64,000 nucleotides of DNA from Propionicimonas sp020161015 (GCF_964266745.1 NZ_CAXWGX010000001.1:558001-622000); one strand, 5' to 3'. Shown: positions 17,180 to 25,989, counted from the first letter of the stretch. Notes: generated from the sequence alone by a model not told the origin. Numbers and translations are program-made.

Positions 17180-17729
17180 GGCCGGCCCGGCTGCCCCGCC
17201 GGGGGAACCGTGGCAGGAGGAACGGCGTGGTTCGCAGGTACTCCTCGTACTCCTCACCGAAGCGCAGGCGCAGCTCCTTCTCCTCGACCAGCTTCACGTA
17301 GGTGACAAGGAGCACCCCGAGGAGGAGCACCATCGCCACCGCGGAGGCTGAGCCGAGCCACACACCGATCCCCAGGTAGGCGAGGACGGTCCCGAGGACC
17401 ATGGGGTTGCGGCAGTAGGCGTAGGGCGGCACCACGACGAGGCGCCGGGTCGGGATCATCGGCACGGGTGACCCGCCGCCGAGCCGTGCCTCCGCCCGAA
17501 CCGACCAGAGCGCCACGAAGCCCCCGACGCCGAGCAGGACGAGGCCCGTCACGGCGTTGACGGGGCCCAGGAGCAGCCGCGGCAGGGCCAGCGCGTGGTC
17601 GAGCCGGCCCGCCAGCACCACGATCCCGGCGGGCAGCGCGACGAGGAAGAGGACGCCGGCGGGGAGCAGCGTGGCCACCACCTGCGCAGTGGTCGGTTCC
17701 CGCTGGGCCCACTCCAGGTACTTCCGCAT
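17169..17729 (-). CDS. Isoprenylcysteine carboxyl methyltransferase-like membrane protein
   Basis: 186 residues from ATG 17729 (MRKYLEWAQREPTT), preceded by GGGGGAG; a longer open frame upstream has poor coding character. About four membrane helices and the C-terminal family pattern RRLVVVPPYAYCRNPMVLG, then ELRLRFGEEYEEYLRTTPFLLPRF, as in PEMT/ICMT-like methyltransferases that use S-adenosylmethionine on membrane substrates. The bacterial substrate is unknown. It overlaps the convergent permease gene by 11 bases. Confidence 0.8.
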   Translation of the reverse strand: MRKYLEWAQREPTTAQVVATLLPAGVLFLVALPAGIVVLAGRLDHALALPRLLLGPVNAVTGLVLLGVGGFVALWSVRAEARLGGGSPVPMIPTRRLVVVPPYAYCRNPMVLGTVLAYLGIGVWLGSASAVAMVLLLGVLLVTYVKLVEEKELRLRFGEEYEEYLRTTPFLLPRFPRRGSRAGPTP

Positions 17730-17894
17730 GCCGGCGCTCCCCCGAGGGCGTGCTGCCGCTGACCGGCGAAGGCGGGTGGCCCGATGGCTGCTCGGCGACC
17801 GGGCAACGCCGTCACCCACCGCCTCGCTCGTCGCACTCCTCTCCCTCAACGCTACGCCGGTCCGTCGCCCGTGGCAGGCGACGGGCAGTCGCGC

Positions 17895-18914
17895 CTACAA
17901 CCACAGCGCGGCGAGCCAGCCGGTGACCATCGCCGTCACGACCAGGGTGCCGACCACGAGGGCGACGACGCGCCAGCGCGCGATGACGAGCATTCCGCTG
18001 ATCGCCCCCACACTGGTGCCCGCGCCGGTGATCAGGAAGGCGATCCCGGCTCCGGGGGCCATCCCGCCGTGGAGGAGGCTCGCCACCAGCGGCAGGGACG
18101 CGTCGGTGTTGAGGTAGACCGGGATCCCGAGGAGGGCGGCGAGCGGGACCGACCACACCGGGTTGCCGGTGCCGAGCCAGTCGGTGATCAGGCCGGTGGG
18201 AAGGACGCGGATGACGAGGTAGCCGAGGGCGGCGAAGGCGAGGAAGTAGAGGGCCAGCGTGCGGGTGTTGGCGAGGAGCGCCTCGCCGAACCGGCGCAGC
18301 CGCGTCGGCTGCGCGACGACCACGGCCGGCCGCTCGACCACGGTGAGCAGCCGCGTCCCGCCCGGCGTCCCCGATGCGTCAGGGCCGGTCGCCTCCGCGG
18401 CCGCGCAGGACGGGCCGCAGTCCGTGGCCGCGTTCGTGGACATGCGTGCCTGGCCGGCGAGGAGGCCCTTGCGTTCGAGCAACCAGGCCGCCCCGCCACC
18501 GACGAGGCCGACGGCGACGGCAGCGAGGAAGAAGGTGGTGGCGAAGGCGGGCCCGAAGAGGCCGACCGACAAGACGTACTCCTCGGGGCTGGTCAGCGGC
18601 GAGGAGGCCATGAACGCCACGATCGGCGCCCACGGGACGGAGGAGGCCATCGCCCCGAGGACGACGGCGGTGGTGCCGCACGAGCAGAACGGCGTGAGGG
18701 CGCCGAGCGCGACGGCGCCGAGGATGGCGACCCAGGTGCGGCGACGCAACCAGGCGGCGAGCCGGTCCTGGTTGATGTACACCTGCACGACCGAGGCCAC
18801 CAGGACGCTGGCCAGCAGGTACGGCCAGTTGTGCACGAGGGTGGTCCAGACGTCGTTGGCGACGGTGGCGGCGAGGGTGGCGAGGTAGTCGACCACGGCG
18901 AACTCCAGTTCCAT
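17895..18914 (-). CDS. arsP: ArsP-type permease (DUF318/PF03773)
   Basis: 339 residues, about eight membrane helices. The signature LTPFCSCGTTAVVLGAMASSVPWAPIVAFMASSPLTSPEEY is the hallmark of the family; a Cys-rich cytoplasmic loop (TDCGPSCAA) lies in the middle, and IPVYLNTDASLPLVASLLHGGMAPGAGIAFLITGAGTSV is in the second half. ArsP members export organic arsenicals such as trivalent methylarsenite. The divergent arsR and the arsM that follows it make arsenic a strong contextual call. Confidence 0.87.
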   Translation of the reverse strand: MELEFAVVDYLATLAATVANDVWTTLVHNWPYLLASVLVASVVQVYINQDRLAAWLRRRTWVAILGAVALGALTPFCSCGTTAVVLGAMASSVPWAPIVAFMASSPLTSPEEYVLSVGLFGPAFATTFFLAAVAVGLVGGGAAWLLERKGLLAGQARMSTNAATDCGPSCAAAEATGPDASGTPGGTRLLTVVERPAVVVAQPTRLRRFGEALLANTRTLALYFLAFAALGYLVIRVLPTGLITDWLGTGNPVWSVPLAALLGIPVYLNTDASLPLVASLLHGGMAPGAGIAFLITGAGTSVGAISGMLVIARWRVVALVVGTLVVTAMVTGWLAALWL

Positions 18915-18920
18915 AGACAG

Positions 18921-18952
18921 CCATCGATTGTTTGATGGCAGTCGATATGATA
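18921..18952. promoter_or_regulatory. Putative ArsR operator and -10 element between arsP and arsR
   Basis: GCCATCgattgtttGATGGC (18921-18940) is a 6-8-6 perfect inverted repeat in the 49-base arsP/arsR gap. It is followed by TATGAT at 18947-18952, a good -10 for arsR. ArsR proteins bind such symmetrical sites over the promoter, so one site could control both divergent units. Confidence 0.55.
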
Positions 18953-18963
18953 GACATACCTCT

Positions 18964-19356
18964 ATGAGTTCTCAAGAGGTTCCCCGGCGGCTCAACCTGG
19001 TGGGCGAGCTGTGTTGCTCACCGGTCCTGCAGGCCCCCCTCGAGCCGGACGACGCACTGGCCCTGGCCACGGCGCTGAAAGTGCTGGCGGACCCGGCGCG
19101 GCTGCGGCTGTTGAGCCTGATCCGGTCGGCCGACGGCGGACGCGCGACCACCGGGGCCCTCGCGGAGCAGGTGCGCCTGACCCAGCCGACGGTGACCCAC
19201 CACCTGGGCGCGTTGTTCGACGCCGGCTTCCTCGAGCGCGAGCGGGACGGGCGCCAGACCTGGTACTGGGTGGACACCGACGCGCTGCAGGCGATCCGGC
19301 AGCTCCTCGATCCCGCACCGGCCAGGCAACTGTTGACGATCGAACCGAGGAAGTGA
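18964..19356 (+). CDS. arsR: ArsR-family metalloregulator
   Basis: 130 residues from ATG 18964. Winged helix: DDALALATALKVLADPARLRLLSLI then VRLTQPTVTHHLGALFDAGFLERERDGRQTWYWV. Adjacent Cys17 and Cys18 (ELCCSP) near the N-terminus resemble the actinobacterial ArsR arsenite site, where an N-terminal CC pair acts with a third Cys; no third Cys is seen here, so the third ligand is unclear. It stands between arsP and arsM and probably represses both. Confidence 0.88.
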   Translation: MSSQEVPRRLNLVGELCCSPVLQAPLEPDDALALATALKVLADPARLRLLSLIRSADGGRATTGALAEQVRLTQPTVTHHLGALFDAGFLERERDGRQTWYWVDTDALQAIRQLLDPAPARQLLTIEPRK

Positions 19357-19364
19357 GCACGGCG

Positions 19365-20144
19365 ATGAGCACGAACGATGTGGTGGAGCAGGTCCGGGAC
19401 CGGTACGCGGCCGCAGCCCGGGCGGCGATGGGGACGGGGCGACGGACGCTGGACGTCCTGGACGACCTCGACGGCGGCGGGAGCGGCTGTTGCGGCGGCG
19501 ACGCCTGCGGTGAGGTGTTCGGCTCGGCCCTGTACGACGGCGGGCAGGCCGACCAGGTTCCCCAGGAAGCGGTGACGGCAAGCCTGGGCTGCGGGAACCC
19601 CACAGCTGTCGCCGATCTGAACCCCGGTGATCGGGTCCTCGACCTCGGCTCCGGTGGCGGGCTCGACGTCCTGCTCTCCGCCCGCCGGGTCGGCCCCACC
19701 GGGTTCGCCTACGGCGTCGACATGACCGACGAGATGCTGGAGCTGGCCCGCGCGAACGCGGCCAGGGCCGGGGCGACGAACGTCGAGTTCCTGAAGGGAC
19801 GCATCGAGCAGCTGCCGCTCCCCGACGGCGCGGTCGACGTGGTGATCTCCAACTGCGTGATCAACCTGTCCGTCGACAAGCCGAAGGTCCTGGCCGAGAT
19901 GTTCCGCGTCCTCACCCCCGGCGGACGCGTCGGCGTCTCGGACGTCGTCGCCGAGGACCACCTGAGCGTCGCCGACCGCGAGGAGCGCGGCAGCCACGTG
20001 GGCTGTGTCGCCGGAGCGCTGTCGCGGCAGGAGTACGTGGACGGCCTGACGGCGGCCGGCTTCACCGGGATCGACGTGGTGTTCACCCACGAGGTCGCCC
20101 CGCAGATGCACGGCGCCATCGTGCGGGCGGTCAAGCCGGCCTGA
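19365..20144 (+). CDS. arsM: Arsenite S-adenosylmethionine methyltransferase ArsM
   Basis: 259 residues from ATG 19365, nine bases after the arsR stop. SAM-binding motif VLDLGSGGGLDVLLSARRVG and the post-I acidic loop GVDMTDEMLELARANA are clear. The conserved arsenic-binding cysteines are seen in SLGCGNP, SNCVINL and GCVAGAL, plus an N-terminal GCCGGDACG cluster. It methylates trivalent arsenic; the methylated product could be exported by ArsP. Confidence 0.92.
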   Translation: MSTNDVVEQVRDRYAAAARAAMGTGRRTLDVLDDLDGGGSGCCGGDACGEVFGSALYDGGQADQVPQEAVTASLGCGNPTAVADLNPGDRVLDLGSGGGLDVLLSARRVGPTGFAYGVDMTDEMLELARANAARAGATNVEFLKGRIEQLPLPDGAVDVVISNCVINLSVDKPKVLAEMFRVLTPGGRVGVSDVVAEDHLSVADREERGSHVGCVAGALSRQEYVDGLTAAGFTGIDVVFTHEVAPQMHGAIVRAVKPA

Positions 20145-20157
20145 ACCCGGCGCGGGT
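20145..20157. terminator. Minimal hairpin between convergent arsM and GH32 genes
   Basis: ACCCG-GCG-CGGGT occupies almost the whole 12-base gap and borders both stop codons. Short stem, no U tract; it may serve both directions. Confidence 0.3.
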
Positions 20158-21425
20158 CACGTTCTCGCGAGCACGCGGACGCGCGGCGGCACGCCCCGTG
20201 CCGTGACCGAGAGCTCGCCTGCGGGCGTGGGGATGGCTGAACCGAAGTTCGCCCTGCCCGTGGCGAGCTCCAGCACCGGCCCGTCGACGATGATCCGCAG
20301 GGCGTCACCTCCGGGGACGGTCCAGGCGAGTTCGCCGACCCTGACCGACGTCTCATCGCCGGCGCGTTCGATCGTGGCGACTTCGCGTGCGCCCCGCGCG
20401 ATCACGAGCCGGTCGCCGTCTCCCGGCTCCCAGGCGACGTCGACGGCCTGCGCCGCGTCCGGCACCACGCCATCGGCCGACTCCTGGTGGTACCGCTCGA
20501 CGTCGGGGTGGGGCGTCGCGACGAGGCGGTCGCCGGCGAGTTCGAGCAGGTGGGGGACGCTGTGGGTACCGGCCCAACCGGCCACGGGGTCGGCGATGCC
20601 GCGCATCCAGAAGGACAGGCACGGACGCTGCTCGCCGTCGAGGAACAGCGAGGGGGCGTAGTAGCTCGGCCCGTGGGTGAGCCGCCCCCAGGTCTCGGCA
20701 TGGAACCTGCCGTCCTCGTACGAACCGAGCGCGTACGCCGCGTAGTGGAGCCGGTCGTCGTCCCAGATCGAGGAGACCATCACGTACCGGTCCCCGAGGG
20801 GGAAGACCTGGGGGCACTCCCACAAGGTGCCCGTCCAGACCGGATCGGTCTCCCTGGTGGAGCGGGAGAGGGCGACACCGTCGTACTGCCACGCCAGGGT
20901 CGCGTCGTCGGACACGTAGGTCAGCGCCATGGCGGTTCCGTCCCGTCCGGCGGCGCCGACGAACATGCGCCACCGGTCGCCCTCGCGGCGCACGAACGGG
21001 TCGCGGTAGGCGATCAGGTCGAGGCCTTCGGGGGCATCGGCGACGACGGGTCCCTTCTCCCACGCCGTCCAGCGATGGTCGGTCGGGGTGGCCGACCGGA
21101 TGCGCCCGATGCCGAAGTCCGGCACGCGCGTGGCCGTGTACAGCACGCTCGCACGCCCGTCGTCGTCGACCACCAGGCAGCCGGTCCAGATGCCGTCGTC
21201 GCCATCGCCCGGCGCGATGGCGATCGGAAGCTCCTGCAGCGACAGCAGGTCCGCACCGCGCGCGTGCCCCCAGCGGCAGTCCGGTCGCCACACCGTGGAG
21301 TCGGGGACGTGCTGGTAGAACACGTCGTACCCGTTGTCGCGGAACGTGATGCCGTGAGGGTCGTTGATCCAGCCGCTGGTCGCCGTGAAGTGGAAGCGAG
21401 GGCGGGCGTCGCCGGACGGCATCAT
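20157..21425 (-). CDS. GH32 beta-fructofuranosidase/inulobiase-like enzyme, cytoplasmic
   Basis: 422 residues. All three GH32 motifs are present: WINDPHG (nucleophile Asp22), YRDPFV (transition-state stabiliser Asp142) and WECPQ (acid/base Glu203). The C-terminal beta-sandwich is short. No signal peptide, so it acts on imported sugar. Its start overlaps the GH91 stop by four bases, and it is the last gene of a CUT1 importer operon. Given the GH91 partner, likely substrates are inulobiose or other short fructans, releasing fructose. Confidence 0.9.
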   Translation of the reverse strand: MMPSGDARPRFHFTATSGWINDPHGITFRDNGYDVFYQHVPDSTVWRPDCRWGHARGADLLSLQELPIAIAPGDGDDGIWTGCLVVDDDGRASVLYTATRVPDFGIGRIRSATPTDHRWTAWEKGPVVADAPEGLDLIAYRDPFVRREGDRWRMFVGAAGRDGTAMALTYVSDDATLAWQYDGVALSRSTRETDPVWTGTLWECPQVFPLGDRYVMVSSIWDDDRLHYAAYALGSYEDGRFHAETWGRLTHGPSYYAPSLFLDGEQRPCLSFWMRGIADPVAGWAGTHSVPHLLELAGDRLVATPHPDVERYHQESADGVVPDAAQAVDVAWEPGDGDRLVIARGAREVATIERAGDETSVRVGELAWTVPGGDALRIIVDGPVLELATGRANFGSAIPTPAGELSVTARGVPPRVRVLART

Positions 21426-22768
21426 GAGCCGGCCTTCGGCGTCGGCCTCACCGCGTTCGTGGCACGGTCCGCGAGGACCTCCGACTCGGTTCCCGAGTCG
21501 AGGATCGTGTTCTGCACCGACGGCGGATCGACAGCGACCGTCGTCACCCGAAGGCGCTCCGGGGCCGTGGTGGCGAGCAGCGCGTCCACCTGTGCCGAGA
21601 AGGCCGACTCCCCCGTCGTGGCGCGGGCGTCCAGGGCCACCACGTGGTTGCTGGAAACGAAGTTGCCGGTACCCTCGCGCAGCCGGATGATCGTCGGGGT
21701 CGCCCCCGCGGGCCGGATCCCCTCGCTGTGGAGGACCTCGGAGAAGTGGTTGCCGATGACCGAGTTGTTGCTGCCACAGATGGAGACGAGTCCGAAGAGG
21801 TCATCCCTTCCGTTGTCGACGCCGTCGAACGGGGTCCACGGCTCACGATCCCTCAGGAAGTGGTTGGCGCCCACGAGGTTCTCGGAACTGTCCCGGTCGA
21901 GGACCACCATGCCGGGGTAGAACGAGTGGAGCCGGTTGTTGGTGAGGCTCGACCTGCTGACGCCGTCGAAATGGACGCTGCTCGCCCCCCGCGGGAAGAC
22001 GTTGTTCGCGGTGACCAGCAGGCCCCCGTGGTTCTCGGCATAGATCGAGTGGCCCTTGAAGCCTGCACCGATGAGGTTGTCGGTGATCTTCGATGCCTGG
22101 CCCCACCCGCGGAGCTCGATGCAGTTCCCGCACTCGGCGATGAAGTTGTCGTGGATCGACAGCGCGTCGGCGTGGTAGACGGTGACCGCGTGCTCCAGGT
22201 AGACGAATCCCATTCCGTTGATCCGGAAGGAGTCGTTCGCGCTGGCGACGTGGATTCCGGTCTTGCCGTTGACGTAGGTGTTCTCGGGGTGCACCCCCGA
22301 GCCGTCCGCGACGAAGTGCAGCCCGTCGATGCAGAAGCCGGAGAACTCGACCGAGCTGATTCGCGGGCTCCCCGTCCGCGCGACGAGGAACGCGGCTCCC
22401 GCCGACCCCTCGGCCTCACCGAGCAGCGGCGCGTCCACCAGGATGCGACTGCCGCCCGGCCACACCTCGTGCAGGGCGGATTGCTCGTCGTCGGGGACAT
22501 TGAACCGGATGCTCGAGGAGGTGAAGCCGTGGCCCGACCCCTCGATCCGGAGGTAGCTGATGTCGACCAGCACCTGGGTCCGCAGGCGGAAGTCCCCCGG
22601 CGGGATGGAGATGACGGCACCGGGCTTCCCCCGGTCGCTGTCGTCAGTGACGGCCTGCCTGCTCCTGACGTCCGCGATGATGCTGTTGATCACTTCGCCG
22701 ATGTCCTCGGCCGGATCGCCGACGGGCCAGGTGGTGACGTCATAGCGGTTGTCGGTGCAGGGGTCCAT
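21422..22768 (-). CDS. GH91 difructose anhydride III hydrolase / inulin fructotransferase-like
   Basis: 448-residue right-handed beta-helix protein. Family marks: YDVTTWPVGDPAEDIGEVI at the N-terminus, FRLRTQVLVDISYLRIEG, GKTGIHVAS, GMGFVYLEHAVTV, AECGNCIELRGWGQA (211-225) and YAENHGGLLVTANNVFPRG. Asp207 and Glu218 stand where the catalytic Asp/Glu pair of GH91 enzymes is expected (11 residues apart). Secreted inulin fructotransferases carry a signal peptide; this one has none. With an importer upstream and an overlapping GH32 gene, intracellular hydrolysis of difructose anhydride III to inulobiose is the better reading. A DFA I-type activity cannot be excluded. Confidence 0.82.
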   Translation of the reverse strand: MDPCTDNRYDVTTWPVGDPAEDIGEVINSIIADVRSRQAVTDDSDRGKPGAVISIPPGDFRLRTQVLVDISYLRIEGSGHGFTSSSIRFNVPDDEQSALHEVWPGGSRILVDAPLLGEAEGSAGAAFLVARTGSPRISSVEFSGFCIDGLHFVADGSGVHPENTYVNGKTGIHVASANDSFRINGMGFVYLEHAVTVYHADALSIHDNFIAECGNCIELRGWGQASKITDNLIGAGFKGHSIYAENHGGLLVTANNVFPRGASSVHFDGVSRSSLTNNRLHSFYPGMVVLDRDSSENLVGANHFLRDREPWTPFDGVDNGRDDLFGLVSICGSNNSVIGNHFSEVLHSEGIRPAGATPTIIRLREGTGNFVSSNHVVALDARATTGESAFSAQVDALLATTAPERLRVTTVAVDPPSVQNTILDSGTESEVLADRATNAVRPTPKAGS

Positions 22769-22806
22769 GTTCTCTCTCGGTGGTGTGGAGGTCGGCGGAG
22801 GGGGGT

Positions 22807-23649
22807 TCAGCCCTTGACGGCGCCGAAGGTCATGCCGGCCACGATCCGGCGCTGGAGGGCGAGCGTCACGGCGATGACCGGGAGCGAATACATGACGGCC
22901 ATGGCTGTCATCGAGCCCCAGTCCAGGCCGAACTGTGACTTGAAGTTGGCGATGGTCAGCGGGACGGTCACGGCGTTCACCGAGGTCAGCATCAGGGCGA
23001 ACAGGAACTCGTTCCAGGACGACAGGAACGCGAAGATCGCCGCGACCGCGATACCCCCACCGGCCACCGGCAGCGTGACGCGCAGCATCGCCGTCAGCCG
23101 GTTGCAGCCGTCGATCAGGGCAGCCTCCTCCAGCGCCTGGGGAATGGACTCGAAGAAGGCTGCGAGGAGCCAGATCACCAGGGGCAGGCTGATGACCGTC
23201 TGCGCGAGCATGAGTCCGAGCTGGGTGTCGATGAGACGCAGCTGGCGGAAGGCCTGGAAGATCGGGATCGCGAGGGCGACCGGCGGGAGCATGCGCACGA
23301 TGAGCGCGACCATCAGGAAGGCCTTGCCGAGCTTCGTGCCGTAGAAGGCTGCGGCGTAGGCGGCCGGAATGGCGAGAACGAGGGTGAGCGCTGTGCCCCC
23401 GACCGCCACGAGCAGGCTGTTCACGAAGGACCGGGTGATGCCGGGATCGCTGAGCGCGCTGACGTAGTTGGTGAGCTCGAAGCGGCTCGGGATGAACGTC
23501 GGCGGGATGGCGAGCACTTCCGTGGGTGGCTTGAACGAGGTGAGGAGCAGGTGGGCGTAGGGCAGCACGAAGGCGCCCACGATCAGCACCATGCCGAATT
23601 GCGCGGTGATGGCCCTGCCCAGGCCGGGAGGACGGTTCTCAGGAGTCAT
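22807..23649 (-). CDS. CUT1 sugar ABC transporter permease (MalG-like)
   Basis: 280 residues, six membrane helices, with the MalG-type EAA loop ESIPQALEEAALIDGCNRLTAMLRVTLP and C-terminal LQRRIVAGMTFGAVKG. It overlaps the MalF-like permease gene by 11 bases and pairs with it. No ATPase gene is in this operon, so a shared MsiK-type ATPase from elsewhere is needed. Confidence 0.9.
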   Translation of the reverse strand: MTPENRPPGLGRAITAQFGMVLIVGAFVLPYAHLLLTSFKPPTEVLAIPPTFIPSRFELTNYVSALSDPGITRSFVNSLLVAVGGTALTLVLAIPAAYAAAFYGTKLGKAFLMVALIVRMLPPVALAIPIFQAFRQLRLIDTQLGLMLAQTVISLPLVIWLLAAFFESIPQALEEAALIDGCNRLTAMLRVTLPVAGGGIAVAAIFAFLSSWNEFLFALMLTSVNAVTVPLTIANFKSQFGLDWGSMTAMAVMYSLPVIAVTLALQRRIVAGMTFGAVKG

Positions 23650-24520
23650 TGGCGGGCTTCCAGATCACTCGGTAGGCCATGGCCGCGAAGAACGCCATGA
23701 CGAGGAGGAACACGGCGGCGGTCGCCGAGGCGCTGCCGACATTGCCGTAGCGGATCATCGTCCGGTAGATCTCCAGGCTGAGGACCTCGGACGCGCCCTG
23801 CGGACCACCTTCGGTCTGGATGAAGATGAGGTCGAAGGTCTTGGCCACGTCGACGCCCCGGATGATCACGATGACCGCGATCACCGGACGGAGCAGGGGC
23901 AGGATCACGTGCCACACCCGCTGCCAGTAGCCGGCACCGTCCACCTGCGCGGCTTCGAGCACGTCGCCGGGGAGGCCCTGCAGGCCGGCGTAGGCGATGA
24001 GGGCCACGAAGCTCGTGGTCAGCCAGATGTCGGCGAAGGCGACCGTGAAGATGACGGTGTCGGTGTTGCCGAGCCAATTGATCGGACCGGAGGCCGGGGT
24101 CAGCCCGACGAGTTCGAGGACGCGGTTCACCATGCCGGTGTCGAGCGAGAGCAGGAACTTCCACAACAGGCCGGCCACGATCGGTGGGACGAGCAGCGGG
24201 AAGATGAAGACCGTCCTGGCCCATCCGGACCGCTCACGCATGGCGTAGAACAGCAGCGCGGCCCCGAAGCCGAGGAGCAGTTCGAGGGTCATCGCGAACA
24301 CGGAGTACTGCAGCGTCCTGAGGGCCGCAGACCCGACCTCGGGCGAGGTCAGCGTGTTCACGAAGTTGTCCAGCCCGACCCAGGTGCGGCGGTTGGGCGT
24401 GAGGAGCTTCACGGAGAAGAACGCGTTGAAGATCAACGTGCCCAACGGGTAGGCCACGGTGGCGATGAGGAAGATGATCGCCGGGAGCATCAGCAGCGAC
24501 GCGAAGCGGCGGCGTGCCAT
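23639..24520 (-). CDS. CUT1 sugar ABC transporter permease (MalF-like)
   Basis: 293 residues from ATG 24520 (MARRRFASLLMLPAIIFLIATVAYPLG) with GGACG upstream; a longer open frame is unlikely because it would cross the post-binding-protein hairpin. The EAA loop reads GLQGLPGDVLEAAQVDGAGYWQRVWHVILP, and GGPQGASEVLSLEIYRTMI is typical of MalF-like proteins. Confidence 0.9.
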   Translation of the reverse strand: MARRRFASLLMLPAIIFLIATVAYPLGTLIFNAFFSVKLLTPNRRTWVGLDNFVNTLTSPEVGSAALRTLQYSVFAMTLELLLGFGAALLFYAMRERSGWARTVFIFPLLVPPIVAGLLWKFLLSLDTGMVNRVLELVGLTPASGPINWLGNTDTVIFTVAFADIWLTTSFVALIAYAGLQGLPGDVLEAAQVDGAGYWQRVWHVILPLLRPVIAVIVIIRGVDVAKTFDLIFIQTEGGPQGASEVLSLEIYRTMIRYGNVGSASATAAVFLLVMAFFAAMAYRVIWKPANDS

Positions 24521-24556
24521 CGGGACGTCCTTTCGGCCAGGCTGGAGGGGCGGAGC

Positions 24557-24586
24557 CGGGTGGGCACGTGGCGGCGTGCCCACCCG
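24557..24586 (-). terminator. Stem-loop after the binding-protein gene
   Basis: CGGGTGGGCACG (24557-24568) and CGTGCCCACCCG (24575-24586) form a perfect 12-base stem with a 6-base loop, starting six bases after the binding-protein stop. Probably an mRNA-protecting or attenuating hairpin. Confidence 0.55.
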
Positions 24587-24592
24587 CGGGGG

Positions 24593-25906
24593 TCACTGCT
24601 TGAGGATGGCCTCGATCTTGGTCCTGGCCTCGGCGAGGACGTCGGTGGGGGACGCCTTGCAGGTCAGGGCCTTCTGGACGCTCGGGGTGAGCACCTGATC
24701 GGTGATCTGCTGCCAGTGGACGTCCATCGGGCGGCCGGTGGTCGCCGGTGCGTTGAGCGTCGTCAGCAGTGGCGTGAACGCCTCGTAGCCGGCCTTGTCC
24801 TGGAACTGCTCGTAGGCCGAGGTCCGTGCCGCCAGCCCCAGCGGGGCGTCGATCCCCATCGCGTTGTGCTCGTAGGCGTAGGCGATGTACTGCTTGGCCA
24901 GGTCGGCGTGCGGAGAGTCGTTCGGGATGACGTTGTACCAGGGACCCGGGATCGCGGCGATGCCGCCGGGCCCGGCGATCATGGGAGCCACGCCGACCTT
25001 GTCGCTGACCTTGCTGTCCTCCGGCGTCATCCGGTAGGCGTGCGCCCAGAAGAGCATCATGGCCGACTGCCCCTGGTAGAAGAGGTTCTGCGCCGCCGCC
25101 CAGTCGGTGGTCGCGGGGTCGGGGCCGACCTTGTCGGTGCAGTAGGGCGCGATGTACTCCTCGAGTGCCTTGACGTGGTTGGCGTCGTCGATGATGACGG
25201 CCCCGGACGTGTCGAGGACGACCGACGGCGAGCCGGCCTGGAGGACGTAGGCGAGCCATTCGGTCTCCACGGCACCCTTCACCGCGGTGCCGTAGAGCTT
25301 GTCCTTGGGGCGGTTGAAGAACTTCGCCACGTCGCGGTACTGCTGCCAGGTCGTCGGCGGGACGAGGTCGTAGCCGAACTGCGCCTTGAACGCCTTCTGC
25401 TCCTTGGCGTCGGCGAAGAGGTCCTTCCGGTAGAACAGGATCTCGGCGTTCGCCCACTGGGGCATGCCGATGAAGTGATCCTCGAACTTGGCGTCCGCGA
25501 CCAGGGCCGCGGGGAGGTCACCCGCGACGTCCGCGGTCATCAGGTCGTCGATGGGCGCGAGGGACGGGCCGAACTCGGTCATCCAGATCACGTCGATCGT
25601 GGCGAGGTCGTAGGCGCCCGCACCGGTCGAGATGTCGGCGGCGAGCTTGTCGTGGACGTCGGCGTAGGGGACCTCGACGAACTCCACCTTCACGCCGGTG
25701 TCCTTGGTGAACTGTTCGGCGATGCCCTTCTGCAGGCCGACACCCCCGCCCTCGGCGAGGATCCGGATGGTCTGGCCAGCTGCCGCGGCGCTGCCCGACG
25801 ACGACGCAGGCGCGGAGGCGGTCGCTGATGCAGAGCATCCCGCCAGTGCGAGCGAGGCGGCGAGGGCTGCCGTGCCGATCTTGAGTCGCACGCTCTCCCC
25901 TTTCAT
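24593..25906 (-). CDS. CUT1 sugar ABC transporter substrate-binding lipoprotein
   Basis: 437 residues. Lipoprotein signal MKGESVRLKIGTAALAASLALAGC with LAGC lipobox, then a Ser/Ala-rich linker. The mature part shows FTKDTGVKVEFVEVPYADVHDKLAADISTGAGAYDLATIDVIWMTEF, typical of MalE-type binders. First gene of the operon with two permeases, GH91 and GH32, so the predicted ligand is a difructose anhydride or short fructo-oligosaccharide. Confidence 0.9.
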   Translation of the reverse strand: MKGESVRLKIGTAALAASLALAGCSASATASAPASSSGSAAAAGQTIRILAEGGGVGLQKGIAEQFTKDTGVKVEFVEVPYADVHDKLAADISTGAGAYDLATIDVIWMTEFGPSLAPIDDLMTADVAGDLPAALVADAKFEDHFIGMPQWANAEILFYRKDLFADAKEQKAFKAQFGYDLVPPTTWQQYRDVAKFFNRPKDKLYGTAVKGAVETEWLAYVLQAGSPSVVLDTSGAVIIDDANHVKALEEYIAPYCTDKVGPDPATTDWAAAQNLFYQGQSAMMLFWAHAYRMTPEDSKVSDKVGVAPMIAGPGGIAAIPGPWYNVIPNDSPHADLAKQYIAYAYEHNAMGIDAPLGLAARTSAYEQFQDKAGYEAFTPLLTTLNAPATTGRPMDVHWQQITDQVLTPSVQKALTCKASPTDVLAEARTKIEAILKQ

Positions 25907-25940
25907 AGGTACTCCCGGCCACCGTTGGCGGGATGGTACA

Positions 25941-25978
25941 AACGTAAGAGAACCGACATATGTGTGTCAACGTTGTCA
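25941..25978 (-). promoter_or_regulatory. Promoter with overlapping LacI-type operator for the GH91/GH32 operon
   Basis: On the minus strand TTGACA (25965-25970) and TACGTT (25941-25946) are 18 bases apart. The -35 element lies inside TGTCAACGTTGTCA (25965-25978), a palindrome with only the T:T pair mismatched and an AACGTT core like many LacI sites. The fusion regulator encoded just upstream is the likely ligand. Confidence 0.6.
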
Positions 25979-25989
25979 GACGCCCGTTA

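Noticed and set aside
12866..17257. A 1463-codon open frame antisense to the LacI and ABC genes
   Set aside because: It is the GC-frame mirror of three well-supported plus-strand genes, with Asp/Glu/Gly/Arg-rich low-complexity translation and no domain.
21422..22768. Pectate lyase or generic beta-helix protein
   Set aside because: The AECGNCIELRGWGQA and GMGFVYLEHA segments and overall length fit GH91 specifically.
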